From Pseudoalteromonas flavipulchra NCIMB 2033 = ATCC BAA-314 (GTDB taxonomy: Bacteria; Pseudomonadota; Gammaproteobacteria; Enterobacterales; Alteromonadaceae), in contig JWIH01000025.1 of NCBI GenBank assembly GCA_000814665.1, positions 496,001-560,000 on the forward strand: a DNA stretch of 64,000 bases, read 5' to 3'. The notes beneath the pieces were generated by a model. That model did not search any database. It saw nothing but the letters and a program-made list of their open reading frames with translations, and was not told where the DNA came from. The position numbers and the translations under genes were made by a program. Below, piece after piece: positions 1-9,062 of the stretch. How positions within the stretch are numbered: position 1 is the first letter of the stretch; the number at the start of each line of letters is the position of its first letter.

Positions 1-354
1 AAAACGCTTATTTCTTCGTTATTTGATGCACCCCTTGTGGCTTTTCTCATGCCGCTGATCGGTCTTTTTATGGCGCCTATTTATCCGGTGATTAATTCGG
101 TAATGCTAAGTAGTTTACCCACTACACAGCACGCGTCGATGACAGGGCTAATCGTTGTATTTTCAGCGCTGGGTGGTAGCACGGGTTCAATGATCACAGG
201 TTTAGTATTTCAACATTTTGGTGGTCAACAAGCGTTTTATGGGGCACTTATTCCCATGCTGGTGATTGCTGTGTGTTTATATTTCTTTAAATCGATGAGT
301 GAGTCTAGCCAATCAAATCATGCTCACACGCCAAATCAACAAAAGGTGAGCTGA
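1..354 (+). CDS. MFS transporter, C-terminal fragment
   Basis: This is the last ~118 residues of a major facilitator superfamily permease. The frame is open from base 1, so the true start lies before the window; a GTG at 37 is internal. Several hydrophobic helices typical of the last MFS segments are visible, with small-residue helix-packing motifs (FSALGGSTGS) and a short hydrophilic tail. The stop is only 8 bp before the trehalase start, so the two are probably cotranscribed. I infer import of trehalose or another sugar for that enzyme, but substrate cannot be read from this fragment. The sequence faintly recalls the FHS (fucose/glucose) branch. Confidence 0.8.
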   Translation, partial: KTLISSLFDAPLVAFLMPLIGLFMAPIYPVINSVMLSSLPTTQHASMTGLIVVFSALGGSTGSMITGLVFQHFGGQQAFYGALIPMLVIAVCLYFFKSMSESSQSNHAHTPNQQKVS

Positions 355-362
355 GGTCTTAC

Positions 363-1880
363 ATGCAGTACCAATCAAACTTTTATTCCACAGAGATTTT
401 TAAGGCGGTGCAAAGCGCTGATTTGTTTTCAGATAGTAAAGTTTTTGCAGATGCCATCGCAAAAATTCCGCTCGCAGAGATAGAAAACCAGTATGTGATG
501 CAAAAGCCAACGGGAGAGGCGTTACTTAGATTTGTGCATGCGCATTTTGACTTTATTGCCAACAAAGAGTTAGATGCCTTACCAGACTTTACTAGTGCGC
601 AGCAGTATATCAGTGCGCTGTGGTCGCGTTTATCTAGAAAGCCGAGCACCGTTGCTAAAGGCTCCTTGCTACCTTTACCCCATCCGTATGTTGTACCGGG
701 TGGACGTTTTAATGAGATTTATTACTGGGATAGCTACTTTACGGCACTCGGGCTTTTGGATGCGAACAGAAGCGATCTCGTTGAAGGAATGTTAGATAAC
801 TTTGTGAGTCTTATTGATCGTATTGGACATGTACCTAACGGTAATCGAGATTATTACCAAAGCCGCTCCCAGCCACCTGTAACAGCATTAATGGCTGATT
901 TACTGTGGCAGGAAAAATCTCATGATAAGCAGTGGCTGTCGCGAGTTACTCAGGCATTACTGAAAGAACATCAGTTTTGGCAGACTGGAGAGGATTTGAG
1001 TTGCACGGATAAAAAAGCGCATTACCGAGTCGTCAACATGCCATGTGGGGGCACACTGAATCGCTACTGGGATCCGCTTGCAGCACCGCGCCCAGAGTCT
1101 TTTATTGAGGATATAGAATTAGCCGCAGCGGTTACGGACAGCGGAACCTTTTATCAGCACATTCGTGCGGCTTGCGAGTCGGGGTGGGACTTTAGTAGCC
1201 GTTGGTTAGCAAACGCTGACGATTTAGCGAGCATTCGTACAACAGACATTATCCCTGTGGATTTAAATGCACTACTAGTATTGCTTGAGTCGCAAATCGC
1301 ACGTTGTTTTGAGAAATTAAACGAGCTAACGCAAGCTCAGTACTATGCCAATTTAGCGTCAAATCGCAGTGCACTGATACAGAAATATTGTTGGTGTGAT
1401 AAAAAAGGCTGGTTTTTCGATGTGGATCTTAATGATTATGCGCGTACCTCCGTTGAATCTCTAGCGGGCGTTGTGCCTATGTTTGCTGAGCTGGTTACAC
1501 CCGAGCAGGCAGAGCATATTGGCAAAAAACTCGAGGCAGAGTTTTTGCAGCAAGGTGGATTGGTTAGTACCTTAGTCACTACTTCACAGCAGTGGGACAG
1601 TCCTAATGGCTGGGCACCACTGCAGTGGTTTGCGGTGTCAGGTTTAAGGGCATATGGTCAAAATCAACTCGCGAATAAGATTATGCAAGCATGGCTTTAT
1701 GCTGTTGAAACCGGCTTTGAGCAAATCGGCTGTTTGCTTGAGAAGTATAATGTGGTTGAACCGGATAAACAGGCAAGTGGCGGAGAATACGTGGTGCAAC
1801 AGGGTTTTGGCTGGACTAACGGAGTAACCAGTCGTTTTTATCGGCTTTTAGTGCCTGAAGTTGATAGTCCTTCGGCGTGA
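363..1880 (+). CDS. treF: Trehalase, GH37, cytoplasmic type
   Basis: Hydrolyses alpha,alpha-trehalose to two glucose. Both family signatures are present: PGGRFNEIYYWDSY at residues 112-125 and QWDSPNGWAP at 410-419. ESGWDFSSR near residue 272 carries the expected general-acid Asp, and a GGEY motif near the C terminus belongs to the base region. There is no signal peptide, so I assign a cytoplasmic TreF-like rather than periplasmic TreA-like enzyme. At 505 aa it is the usual length for bacterial GH37. A GAGG lies before the ATG. It follows an MFS permease by 8 bp, suggesting a PTS-independent uptake-and-cleavage pair. Its last 65 bp overlap the convergent AraC gene. Confidence 0.93.
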   Translation: MQYQSNFYSTEIFKAVQSADLFSDSKVFADAIAKIPLAEIENQYVMQKPTGEALLRFVHAHFDFIANKELDALPDFTSAQQYISALWSRLSRKPSTVAKGSLLPLPHPYVVPGGRFNEIYYWDSYFTALGLLDANRSDLVEGMLDNFVSLIDRIGHVPNGNRDYYQSRSQPPVTALMADLLWQEKSHDKQWLSRVTQALLKEHQFWQTGEDLSCTDKKAHYRVVNMPCGGTLNRYWDPLAAPRPESFIEDIELAAAVTDSGTFYQHIRAACESGWDFSSRWLANADDLASIRTTDIIPVDLNALLVLLESQIARCFEKLNELTQAQYYANLASNRSALIQKYCWCDKKGWFFDVDLNDYARTSVESLAGVVPMFAELVTPEQAEHIGKKLEAEFLQQGGLVSTLVTTSQQWDSPNGWAPLQWFAVSGLRAYGQNQLANKIMQAWLYAVETGFEQIGCLLEKYNVVEPDKQASGGEYVVQQGFGWTNGVTSRFYRLLVPEVDSPSA

Positions 1881-2736
1881 TATTAAAGGCTTGTTTAAAC
1901 GCTCGACTGAATTGACTTGGATGCTTAAAGCCGAGTGCGAAACTAATTGCGGTGATCTGAATTCCTGCTTTTAGTTTTGCCTTTGCTTCAGTTAGTCTAC
2001 GTGCTTGGAGCCACTGCTGTGGCGTCGTCGCGAATGATTTTTTAAATTGATTGAAAAAGCGACTTCTACTCATGCAGCTAAGTTTACAAAGTTTCTCTAC
2101 ATCTAATGGCTCGTCTAAATGAGTCTCCAAATAATGCACCGCTTGATACAAACCATTATGATCTGGTGCTTGTTTTACTGCACCTAACAGCAGATCTCGG
2201 CTTTGTTGCTGTAGTAGTCTTGCAATTAGTTCGTCCATTGCCAAATCGATAAAGTACCCCCGCTCAGCCTCATTCTCACTGAATAGATGGAGCAATCGCC
2301 CCAAGCAGTGCTGGGTTTGCCAGTTATGCTCGGTGTGAACCAGCTGCTTTTGATAATTAAAATCACTAGGAAGCGAAAGCGCTAACTTCTCGCTCACGGT
2401 ATTAATTTTCTCTCGACTGATCTCGATTGCTAAACAGGTGGTGGGAGCGGATAAGCTGGCGTCGGGAAAGTCTATAAATACGGTTTGTTCTGGTGCCAAT
2501 ACGAAGCTTTGATGAGGTAAAAAGGGCTGGTGATAGTCACAACTGTCTACGTGCATCACTTTTTTACCAGTGATCATCGCACAAAACAACACTTCATTAG
2601 AGGCGAGTTTGACTCTATTGGTACTTTCGTATGTGTCATAGACGCTAAGCTCTACTTGATTGGCAGCAAAACTTATTTTGTTTTCAACTAAGCGTTCGAC
2701 ACGACTGCGATGTTTAGAGATCTGCAAACAATGCAC
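1816..2736 (-). CDS. AraC family transcriptional regulator
   Basis: A 306-aa regulator with an N-terminal ligand/dimerisation region (about 1-190) and a C-terminal double helix-turn-helix (about 200-295). The HTH shows the family pattern LCKLSCMSRSRFFNQFKK and, in the second half, ISFALGFKHPSQFSRAFK. It is divergent from the aldehyde dehydrogenase at 2886, separated by about 150 bp, so it is the likely regulator of that gene; AraC proteins beside exaC-type dehydrogenases are common. The C terminus runs 65 bp into the trehalase gene on the other strand, with no intervening terminator. Confidence 0.88.
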   Translation of the reverse strand: MHCLQISKHRSRVERLVENKISFAANQVELSVYDTYESTNRVKLASNEVLFCAMITGKKVMHVDSCDYHQPFLPHQSFVLAPEQTVFIDFPDASLSAPTTCLAIEISREKINTVSEKLALSLPSDFNYQKQLVHTEHNWQTQHCLGRLLHLFSENEAERGYFIDLAMDELIARLLQQQSRDLLLGAVKQAPDHNGLYQAVHYLETHLDEPLDVEKLCKLSCMSRSRFFNQFKKSFATTPQQWLQARRLTEAKAKLKAGIQITAISFALGFKHPSQFSRAFKQAFNITPKDYQLQALKADKNDWLLR

Positions 2737-2885
2737 TCCTTCTCGGTTATTTTTGGACTGTGCGTATACATTCCGAGACCCTAAGTTAAGTTTTTAAAGG
2801 TGAACTTGGCTAATGTCAAATATTAGTAAAAACAAAATTGGGACGAATGAAGCCCAAATAAATAACACAAGTTGCAGAGGTAAAA

Positions 2886-4406
2886 ATGATATACGCAAAT
2901 CCAAATACTGAAGGTGCAATCGTCAGCTTTAAGTCGCAATATCAAAACTTTATTGGTGGTGAGTGGACGCCACCCGTTGACGGTCAGTACTTCGACAATA
3001 TTAGTCCTGTTAATGGCGAAGTATTTTGTCAGATCCCGCGTTCAAATGATGCAGACATTGAACTGGCACTTGACGCCGCCCATGCTGCAAAGGCGGCGTG
3101 GGGTAAAACTTCGGTCACTGAACGAAGCAATATATTACTCAAAATCGCAGACCGAATAGAAGCAAACCTTGAATACCTAGCGGTAGCCGAAACATGGGAT
3201 AATGGTAAAGCTGTACGTGAAACGCTAGCCGCTGATGTTCCGCTCGCTGCTGATCATTTCCGCTATTTTGCAGGTTGTATTCGTGCTCAAGAAGGAGCCA
3301 TTGGTGAAATTGATGAGTCAACCGTGGCCTATCATTTTCATGAACCTCTGGGCGTTGTGGGACAGATCATCCCATGGAACTTCCCATTACTTATGGCCGC
3401 TTGGAAACTGGCACCCGCTCTCGCTGCTGGAAACTGCGTAGTGCTAAAGCCTGCGGAGCAAACGCCTGCGTCTATTTTGTTGTTGATGGAACTTATCGCT
3501 GATTTATTACCAAATGGCGTGGTTAATATCGTAAACGGTTTTGGGAAAGAGGCGGGTGAAGCGCTTGCTACGAGTACGCGTATCGCGAAAATTGCGTTTA
3601 CAGGCTCGACTCCAGTAGGTTCTCACATTCTAAAATGTGCGGCTGAAAATATCATTCCCTCAACGGTGGAGCTAGGGGGTAAGTCGCCTAATATCTACTT
3701 TAGTGATGTGATGCAAGCTGACGATGATTACCTAAGTAAGTGTATTGAAGGCGCTGTGCTGGCCTACTTTAACCAAGGAGAAGTATGTACTTGCCCATCG
3801 CGCTTGCTCGTGCAAGAAGATATATACGATGACTTTATAGCCAAAGTCATCGAACGCACTAAGGCGATTAAACGCGGCAATCCGCTTGATACAGAGACCA
3901 TGGTTGGTGCACAAGCCTCACAAGCTCAATTTGATAAAATCCTTAGCTATATTGATATTGGCAAGAAGGAAGGGGCTGAAGTGTTAATCGGTGGTGAAGT
4001 CGCAGAGCTTGGCGAGGGTTATCATAAAGGCTTTTATATTCAACCCACGCTGTTAAAAGGGCATAACCAAATGCGGGTATTCCAAGAGGAAATATTTGGT
4101 CCGGTGATCTCTTTATGCACTTTTAAAGATGAAGCAGAGGCGTTGGAATTGGCGAATAGCTCTGAGTTTGGTTTAGGTGCTGGGGTGTGGACTAGAGATA
4201 TGAATCGCGCATATCAATTTGGTCGCCAAATCGAAGCGGGCCGCGTGTGGACTAACTGTTATCATATATATCCTGCACACGCGGCATTTGGTGGTTATAA
4301 AAAATCCGGCATTGGCAGAGAAACTCACAAAAAGGCGCTGGATCATTACCAACAAACCAAGAACCTCTTAGTGAGCTATAGCACCAGTCCTTTAGGGTTT
4401 TTCTAA
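2886..4406 (+). CDS. Aldehyde dehydrogenase, NAD-dependent (ExaC/AldB type)
   Basis: A 506-aa ALDH superfamily enzyme that oxidises an aldehyde (acetaldehyde is the usual substrate of this branch) to the acid. Visible elements are the IIPWNFPLLM segment near 161, the cofactor-loop FTGSTPVG near 238, the general base in ELGGKSPN (Glu262) and the nucleophile Cys301 in NQGEVCTCPSR. The downstream EEIFGPV motif is also present. AGAGGTAAAA precedes the ATG at 2886. It is monocistronic, with a strong hairpin after the stop, and is divergent from an AraC regulator. Exact substrate is inferred from family resemblance only. Confidence 0.92.
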   Translation: MIYANPNTEGAIVSFKSQYQNFIGGEWTPPVDGQYFDNISPVNGEVFCQIPRSNDADIELALDAAHAAKAAWGKTSVTERSNILLKIADRIEANLEYLAVAETWDNGKAVRETLAADVPLAADHFRYFAGCIRAQEGAIGEIDESTVAYHFHEPLGVVGQIIPWNFPLLMAAWKLAPALAAGNCVVLKPAEQTPASILLLMELIADLLPNGVVNIVNGFGKEAGEALATSTRIAKIAFTGSTPVGSHILKCAAENIIPSTVELGGKSPNIYFSDVMQADDDYLSKCIEGAVLAYFNQGEVCTCPSRLLVQEDIYDDFIAKVIERTKAIKRGNPLDTETMVGAQASQAQFDKILSYIDIGKKEGAEVLIGGEVAELGEGYHKGFYIQPTLLKGHNQMRVFQEEIFGPVISLCTFKDEAEALELANSSEFGLGAGVWTRDMNRAYQFGRQIEAGRVWTNCYHIYPAHAAFGGYKKSGIGRETHKKALDHYQQTKNLLVSYSTSPLGFF

Positions 4407-4424
4407 TTTAATTATTATAGAAGT

Positions 4425-4456
4425 ATTGAGTACTGACCATTGTGGCAGTACTCAAT
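4425..4456. terminator. Bidirectional hairpin between convergent genes
   Basis: Perfect 11-bp arms ATTGAGTACTG and CAGTACTCAAT around a 10-nt loop, placed between the convergent aldehyde dehydrogenase and histidine kinase genes. No T-run follows on either strand, so intrinsic termination is likely rather than certain. Confidence 0.6.
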
Positions 4457-4467
4457 CAGTCATCCGG

Positions 4468-6111
4468 TTAAGAAACGACTTTTAATGGCGTCGCCTGCTT
4501 ATTAGCAAATGCTATCCTATATTCGAGTCCTTTGCCGGGCTCGCTGACGGTGTGTACATCTCCATCTAGCCCTTGAGTCACCAAGTTATAGATAATATAA
4601 GCGCCAAGTCCCATACCGCCACTTCCTCTTTTGGTGGTGTAAAATGGCTCGAATAACTTACTTAATTCAAGCTCCGACATACCTTTACCATTGTCTTTAT
4701 AAATAAGCTCAATGTGTTCATCATGTTTAAATAATTCAATGGTGATCTCACCTTGTTCCGACTCTTTAAAGCCATGTGCAATGGAATTTGCGACTAAATT
4801 CGAAATGATCTGAAAAATAACACCGGGATAGGTCGTGGCGATAAGGCCGGGATCGCAATGAAACTTGATTTTATGGTCATGCTTTTTAATCTCTGGACTG
4901 AGTGCCGCGATGATCTCTTGAACATAATCATGGACATTAAAGGCCCTCACTTGCTCGCAAGATTGATCGACAGCGACTTGCTTAAAGCTATTAATTAAAT
5001 TCGCGGTGCGTTGGAGGTTTTTTAATAGCAGTTTGCAAGCGCCAGTTGAATCTGAAATAAAGTCCTCCAATACTCCGGTAGAGAGCACTTTAGTTTGGTA
5101 CTTCATGGTGAGGTCGTCTAAGTGCTGCTGTAGATAAGTGGTGGAAGTGATGCCAATCCCGATGGGGGTGTTGATTTCGTGTGCAACACCCGCAACCAAA
5201 TCGCCAAGCGATGCCATTTTCTCCCGTTCAAGTAATTGCGTATGAGTACGGTTGAGATAGGCGACGGTTTCTTCTAGCTTTTGATTGGTCTCGACTAGTG
5301 AGCGAGTGCGCTCACTCACTAACTCTTCTAACTGCTCTTTATGTTGTTTTAACTCTTGTAAGATTTGCATTCCTTCAACTAGTAAAAACCCTAAAGCGAC
5401 GATATAGGCCATTAACCTTAAAATATGCCAGCCCCACCAAGCGGTATCCCACAACTTGGATTGCTCGAACATAATAGCGGCCGCGCCAAATAGGAAACAA
5501 TGTAAGCAAAAGAGCAAATCGCTCACATTATGAGAGTCGCGATATACAAGGAGAATTTTAACTGCGGCGACAAAAAACATAGTACCGCCAATGACGTTGA
5601 GTGCCATCGCTGTACCAGTAAAGTGACCTTGCTCAACCATGTGTGGTAAATCCGTAGGGTAAGCTAGGCTCATGGTGCCGATGATGATAGCGGCTGTGCA
5701 TGCGCTGATCAGCCAATAGCGATTTTTAAACCAAGTAAATCGGTTGTGAGCAAGCAGGGTGATAAAAGTGAGACCACCAAAGAAAGTCGCGATACTGTGA
5801 AGCCAAACGAAGGTTTGGCCAACATTTACGGCGGCATGGAATCCATCTAAGATCCCCATTACCAGCAGCGCCGTGGCGATTTCGATATTAAAACTTGTCC
5901 CGGTGTTGTACTTTTCAAAAAATAACAACGCTAATGCAATGAAAAGGGCGACAGCGGAGCCGAAGGTTTCAACTACTGCATGCGCTTCTATCAGCGGCCA
6001 AGTTATATTATTAAGAAGCGTATTGCTCAGTAAAAGGGATGCGCCGTGGATAGTTAAGCTAACACCTATGATTATCCAGATCACAATGTGGGTGTTTTTA
6101 TTTATATTCAT
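4468..6111 (-). CDS. Membrane-bound sensor histidine kinase (MASE-like sensor)
   Basis: A 547-aa histidine kinase. Residues 1-250 form about seven to eight transmembrane helices resembling the integral-membrane MASE3-type sensor. A coiled coil follows (about 252-298), then HisKA with the phospho-acceptor His311 in GVAHEINTPIG, then an HATPase domain with N-box NLVANSIAHG, DNGKGM and GMGLGAY. There is no receiver domain, and no response regulator gene adjoins it, so it is an orphan kinase. The GVAHEINTPIG subtype is typical of HisKA kinases without HAMP. The signal sensed is unknown. Confidence 0.88.
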   Translation of the reverse strand: MNINKNTHIVIWIIIGVSLTIHGASLLLSNTLLNNITWPLIEAHAVVETFGSAVALFIALALLFFEKYNTGTSFNIEIATALLVMGILDGFHAAVNVGQTFVWLHSIATFFGGLTFITLLAHNRFTWFKNRYWLISACTAAIIIGTMSLAYPTDLPHMVEQGHFTGTAMALNVIGGTMFFVAAVKILLVYRDSHNVSDLLFCLHCFLFGAAAIMFEQSKLWDTAWWGWHILRLMAYIVALGFLLVEGMQILQELKQHKEQLEELVSERTRSLVETNQKLEETVAYLNRTHTQLLEREKMASLGDLVAGVAHEINTPIGIGITSTTYLQQHLDDLTMKYQTKVLSTGVLEDFISDSTGACKLLLKNLQRTANLINSFKQVAVDQSCEQVRAFNVHDYVQEIIAALSPEIKKHDHKIKFHCDPGLIATTYPGVIFQIISNLVANSIAHGFKESEQGEITIELFKHDEHIELIYKDNGKGMSELELSKLFEPFYTTKRGSGGMGLGAYIIYNLVTQGLDGDVHTVSEPGKGLEYRIAFANKQATPLKVVS

Positions 6112-6185
6112 GGAGGCTATTCCTTCGATTCACCTCCTTAAATCTAGTACATTTATTATGTAGATAAAGCATGCTGAGCATTTTT

Positions 6186-6212
6186 ATCAGCTGGTATCAA
6201 GGTGCCAGCTGA
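6186..6212. terminator. Hairpin downstream of the HAD gene
   Basis: Perfect 9-bp arms ATCAGCTGG and CCAGCTGAT lie between the stop of the HAD hydrolase gene and the start of the kinase gene. There is no T-run on the minus strand. It may end HAD transcription or insulate the kinase promoter. Confidence 0.45.
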
Positions 6213-6219
6213 TCCAATG

Positions 6220-6981
6220 TTACTCGTTTCCAGAAGTGGTGAGCTTGTCAGCCAAACTTGTTAAGTCAGGTAGCACGTAATCTGGTGCTTCTGCTAGAGG
6301 GTAGAGCTGCTTTTGTGGTCTTGCAATAAATGCTGTGTGCATGCCCGCGGCTTTAGCGCCGGCAACATCCCAGCCGTGAGCCGCTACCATTAGCGCTTGA
6401 TCTGGACGAATATTTAATTGCTGTAACGCCCATTCATAGGCTCTAAGGTCGGGCTTATACACTTTAATGTCTTCAATACTCAAGCGTTGATCAAAATAGG
6501 TGATTAGACCGGCATTTTCAAACTGCGCTTTAACTCCCGCATTCGATGAATTGGTTAAACTCACGAGTTTAAAGCCTGCTTGCTTGAGCCGTTTTAGTGC
6601 CGGAATGACGTCTTTATGTGGGGGCAAAGAGAGCAGAGCGGGCACAATTGCTTGTTTAGCTTGTGCGTCAGTTATTGTCAGGCCTTTGTTTTTTGCAACC
6701 ATTTGTAGCGCGGCAACGCCTATCTTGCCAAAATCTTGATAATCACCACTTACCGTAGTCACTAACGAGTGATGTAGCATAGTGGAAAACCAAAGAGGTA
6801 ATAGGGACTCATCGCCACCCAAAACTTGGCTAACCGGTTTATTCATTGACTCTAAATCAAGTAAGGTTTCATTGACATCGAAGAAAATAACTTCCGGGCG
6901 TTCAACCTTTGAGTTGGCTTGACTAATATTCGGCATTAGGCCTCCTAACATAACGTATAGACTAATTAAGATGCGTTTCAT
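6220..6981 (-). CDS. Exported haloacid dehalogenase-like hydrolase (type II)
   Basis: A HAD-superfamily hydrolase resembling L-2-haloacid dehalogenases. The nucleophile Asp35 is in FFDVNETLLDL, motif II Ser/Thr in SLTNSSN, the motif III Lys in VYKPDLRAYEWAL and the acidic loop in AAHGWDVAGAK. I use the ATG at 6981 (253 aa); the frame extends to a TTG at 6993 without a better ribosome site. Residues 1-22 look like a signal peptide (KRILISLYVMLGGL, then Ala-Asn), so the enzyme is predicted to be periplasmic, unusual for this family. It is divergent from a LysR gene 100 bp away, its likely regulator. The actual substrate could be a phosphate ester instead. Confidence 0.83.
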   Translation of the reverse strand: MKRILISLYVMLGGLMPNISQANSKVERPEVIFFDVNETLLDLESMNKPVSQVLGGDESLLPLWFSTMLHHSLVTTVSGDYQDFGKIGVAALQMVAKNKGLTITDAQAKQAIVPALLSLPPHKDVIPALKRLKQAGFKLVSLTNSSNAGVKAQFENAGLITYFDQRLSIEDIKVYKPDLRAYEWALQQLNIRPDQALMVAAHGWDVAGAKAAGMHTAFIARPQKQLYPLAEAPDYVLPDLTSLADKLTTSGNE

Positions 6982-7083
6982 TGATAATTCCAATTTAGTT
7001 GCGGTGAGAAGCAGTATATTTATTTGATAAATTTAAACAAAGCGCGCATATTCGAAAGCAAGATTCGAAAAAACTAAATCGAC

Positions 7084-7971
7084 ATGTATTCAATCGCTGA
7101 ACTCGAAACATTCTTAGCTATTATTAAACATCAAGGAGTGGTTAATGCTGCGAAGCAATTGAGACTCTCACCCGCGACAGTTAGTCATCGTCTTAATAAG
7201 TTAGAGCAACATTTAGGTACGACTTTGCTGTTTAGAGATAGTCGTACGCTAACATTGTCCCCTGCCGGAAGTACTTTTAGAGAGAGAGTGGAGCATATAT
7301 TGGAGGCGCTTTATGATGCTGAGCACGAAATAGGTGCAAGGGGCTCAGCGGTGAGCGGGTTACTTCGTGTCACTATGCCGCCTTGGGTGTTTTCACAATT
7401 TGTGATGCCAAACCTAAGTCAATTTGAGCAAGCGCACCCACAGTTAGCACTTGATTTCCTGATCAACGACCAGTTTGTAAACATAGTTGAAGGTGCTCAA
7501 GATGTAGCGATACGCGTTGGACAATTGGCTGATTCTGGGTTGTTGGCGAGAAAACTATGCGATAACCACCGGATATTATGTGCAGCGCCGAGCTATATTG
7601 ACCGCTATGGCATGCCTGAAAATATCAGCGAATTACAAAATCATTTTTTTGTATGCTTACCTTGGCAACGAGAATTTAAGTTAAAAGAACCAAACGGTAG
7701 AATTGTACACTTTAACGCAAAAACTCGTTTTACGATTTCAAACTCAGACAACATGACTTCAGCCGCCTTGGCTGGGCATGGCATTGCAGTTAAATCTCAC
7801 ATAGCCATCAGAGATAACCTAAAAAGAGGTGAGTTAGTGCCTATTATTCCAGGTTGTCTCGAAAGTGACGACGCACCTATTTGGTTTGTCCGGCCTCAGC
7901 ACTCGCTGAAGACACGCAAGGCAGAGGCATTCTATGAATTTATGAAGGCATTGTTCGAAAATAAGGGCTAA
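7084..7971 (+). CDS. LysR family transcriptional regulator
   Basis: A 295-aa LTTR. The N-terminal winged HTH (about 1-62) reads VVNAAKQLRLSPATVSHRLNKLEQHLG, with the family's SPAT-S-LE pattern shown here in part. The C-terminal effector-binding domain covers about 90-290. It lies divergent from the exported HAD hydrolase with about 100 bp between, the standard LTTR/target arrangement, so it probably controls that gene. The inducer cannot be inferred. Confidence 0.88.
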   Translation: MYSIAELETFLAIIKHQGVVNAAKQLRLSPATVSHRLNKLEQHLGTTLLFRDSRTLTLSPAGSTFRERVEHILEALYDAEHEIGARGSAVSGLLRVTMPPWVFSQFVMPNLSQFEQAHPQLALDFLINDQFVNIVEGAQDVAIRVGQLADSGLLARKLCDNHRILCAAPSYIDRYGMPENISELQNHFFVCLPWQREFKLKEPNGRIVHFNAKTRFTISNSDNMTSAALAGHGIAVKSHIAIRDNLKRGELVPIIPGCLESDDAPIWFVRPQHSLKTRKAEAFYEFMKALFENKG

Positions 7972-8090
7972 TACTTTAGTCTGCTTGTGCTTTTAAACTA
8001 ATAACTCTAAACTCCGTATTAAAATTAGAAACTAGCCAGCTTGATGATTGTAAAATCGAACTGGTAACACTGATAGCAAACGGAGCTGCT

Positions 8091-8375
8091 ATGTTCAAAT
8101 TCATTTCTTGGATTTTTTCTGTCACCGCATTTTCACTTACTCTATTCTTTATCGTGCAAGGTAGTTATATGCTTTGTTTAGTCATGCTACTTGCTGGATT
8201 GATAGCATTGCCAAAACATGAAAAAGAATTGCAACCACTCGGTATGAGATTACATGCTAAGCATTTTTCTCGAGAGTCTCGTTCACTTAGCTCAAAAGAG
8301 ATAATGAATTTTTTATTAGCATGCTCATTGGCTGGCGCTAGCCTTGCGTACCAATGGCATGTGGTAACAATATAG
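8091..8375 (+). CDS. Small membrane protein of unknown function
   Basis: A 94-aa protein I do not recognise. It has a hydrophobic N-terminal half with two likely helices (residues about 5-25 and 26-42), a basic hydrophilic middle (LHAKHFSRESRSLSSKE) and a third hydrophobic stretch near 70-90. The ATG follows GGAGCTGCT, an adequate ribosome site. It stands alone between a LysR gene and the YbaK gene, with a weak terminator-like hairpin about 45 bp downstream. Topology suggests the inner membrane. Confidence 0.65.
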   Translation: MFKFISWIFSVTAFSLTLFFIVQGSYMLCLVMLLAGLIALPKHEKELQPLGMRLHAKHFSRESRSLSSKEIMNFLLACSLAGASLAYQWHVVTI

Positions 8376-8418
8376 ACTTTACTGAACTTAATATCTTGAG
8401 TGTTTATATACAGCCATG

Positions 8419-8456
8419 ATCCGAGTTTCTCTTAATGGGATATTCGGATATTTTTC
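8419..8456 (+). terminator. Weak terminator-like hairpin
   Basis: Arms ATCCGA and TCGGAT enclose a 19-nt loop and are followed by ATTTTTC, about 45 bp after the small membrane protein gene. The stem is only 6 bp, so this is tentative. Confidence 0.4.
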
Positions 8457-8579
8457 AATGTTACCCCCGAGATAGGGTTAGCCTCATATCACAAATAGTA
8501 TAAAACATACTGGATGTTTAAAATCCGCTCACTAGCTGTTAGATTGGTTTTAACTACCACAGCATGGAAGAGCAATTGA

Positions 8580-9062
8580 ATGTCACAGCCGTTAAAATCC
8601 TCATCAATACGGGTTCAAGAGTTCCTAGCCAGTTATGGGCATAACTTCACCGTTACAGAGCTTGCAGACTCTACTCGTACTGCGAAAGATGCTGCAAATG
8701 CGATTGGTTGCACTGAGTCTCAAATCGCCAAGTCTCTGATATTTAAAGATAGCAATACAGATAAAGCGGTCTTGATTATTGCTTCAGGTAGTAACCAAGT
8801 GTCCGTGAAAAAAGTGGAAGCTGCAATTAATGTAAAGCTCGAAAAAGCGAATGCAAACTTTGTGCGGGAAAAAACCGGGTTTGCCATTGGCGGTGTGCCT
8901 CCTGTGGCACACACTGATTCCGTGTTGACGATAATTGATAAAGATTTAAAGCGATACGATCGTATTTGGGCTGCTGCAGGCACGCCCAACTCGGTTTTTG
9001 AGTTAACAGCGCATGATCTAGATACGCTTACAGGTGGCACTTGGTTAGATATTGCGAAGTAA
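8580..9062 (+). CDS. YbaK/ProX-type aminoacyl-tRNA deacylase
   Basis: A 160-aa single-domain YbaK/EbsC protein, the family that hydrolyses misacylated tRNA (Cys- or Ala-tRNAPro) in trans. Family features are the conserved early Lys in ESQIAKSLIFK, GSNQVSVKKV, the GFAIGGVPPVAH loop and the C-terminal WAAAGTPNSVFEL. No anticodon or synthetase domain is attached, as is usual for free-standing editing factors. It is monocistronic. Which mischarged tRNA it edits cannot be decided from sequence alone. Confidence 0.88.
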   Translation: MSQPLKSSSIRVQEFLASYGHNFTVTELADSTRTAKDAANAIGCTESQIAKSLIFKDSNTDKAVLIIASGSNQVSVKKVEAAINVKLEKANANFVREKTGFAIGGVPPVAHTDSVLTIIDKDLKRYDRIWAAAGTPNSVFELTAHDLDTLTGGTWLDIAK

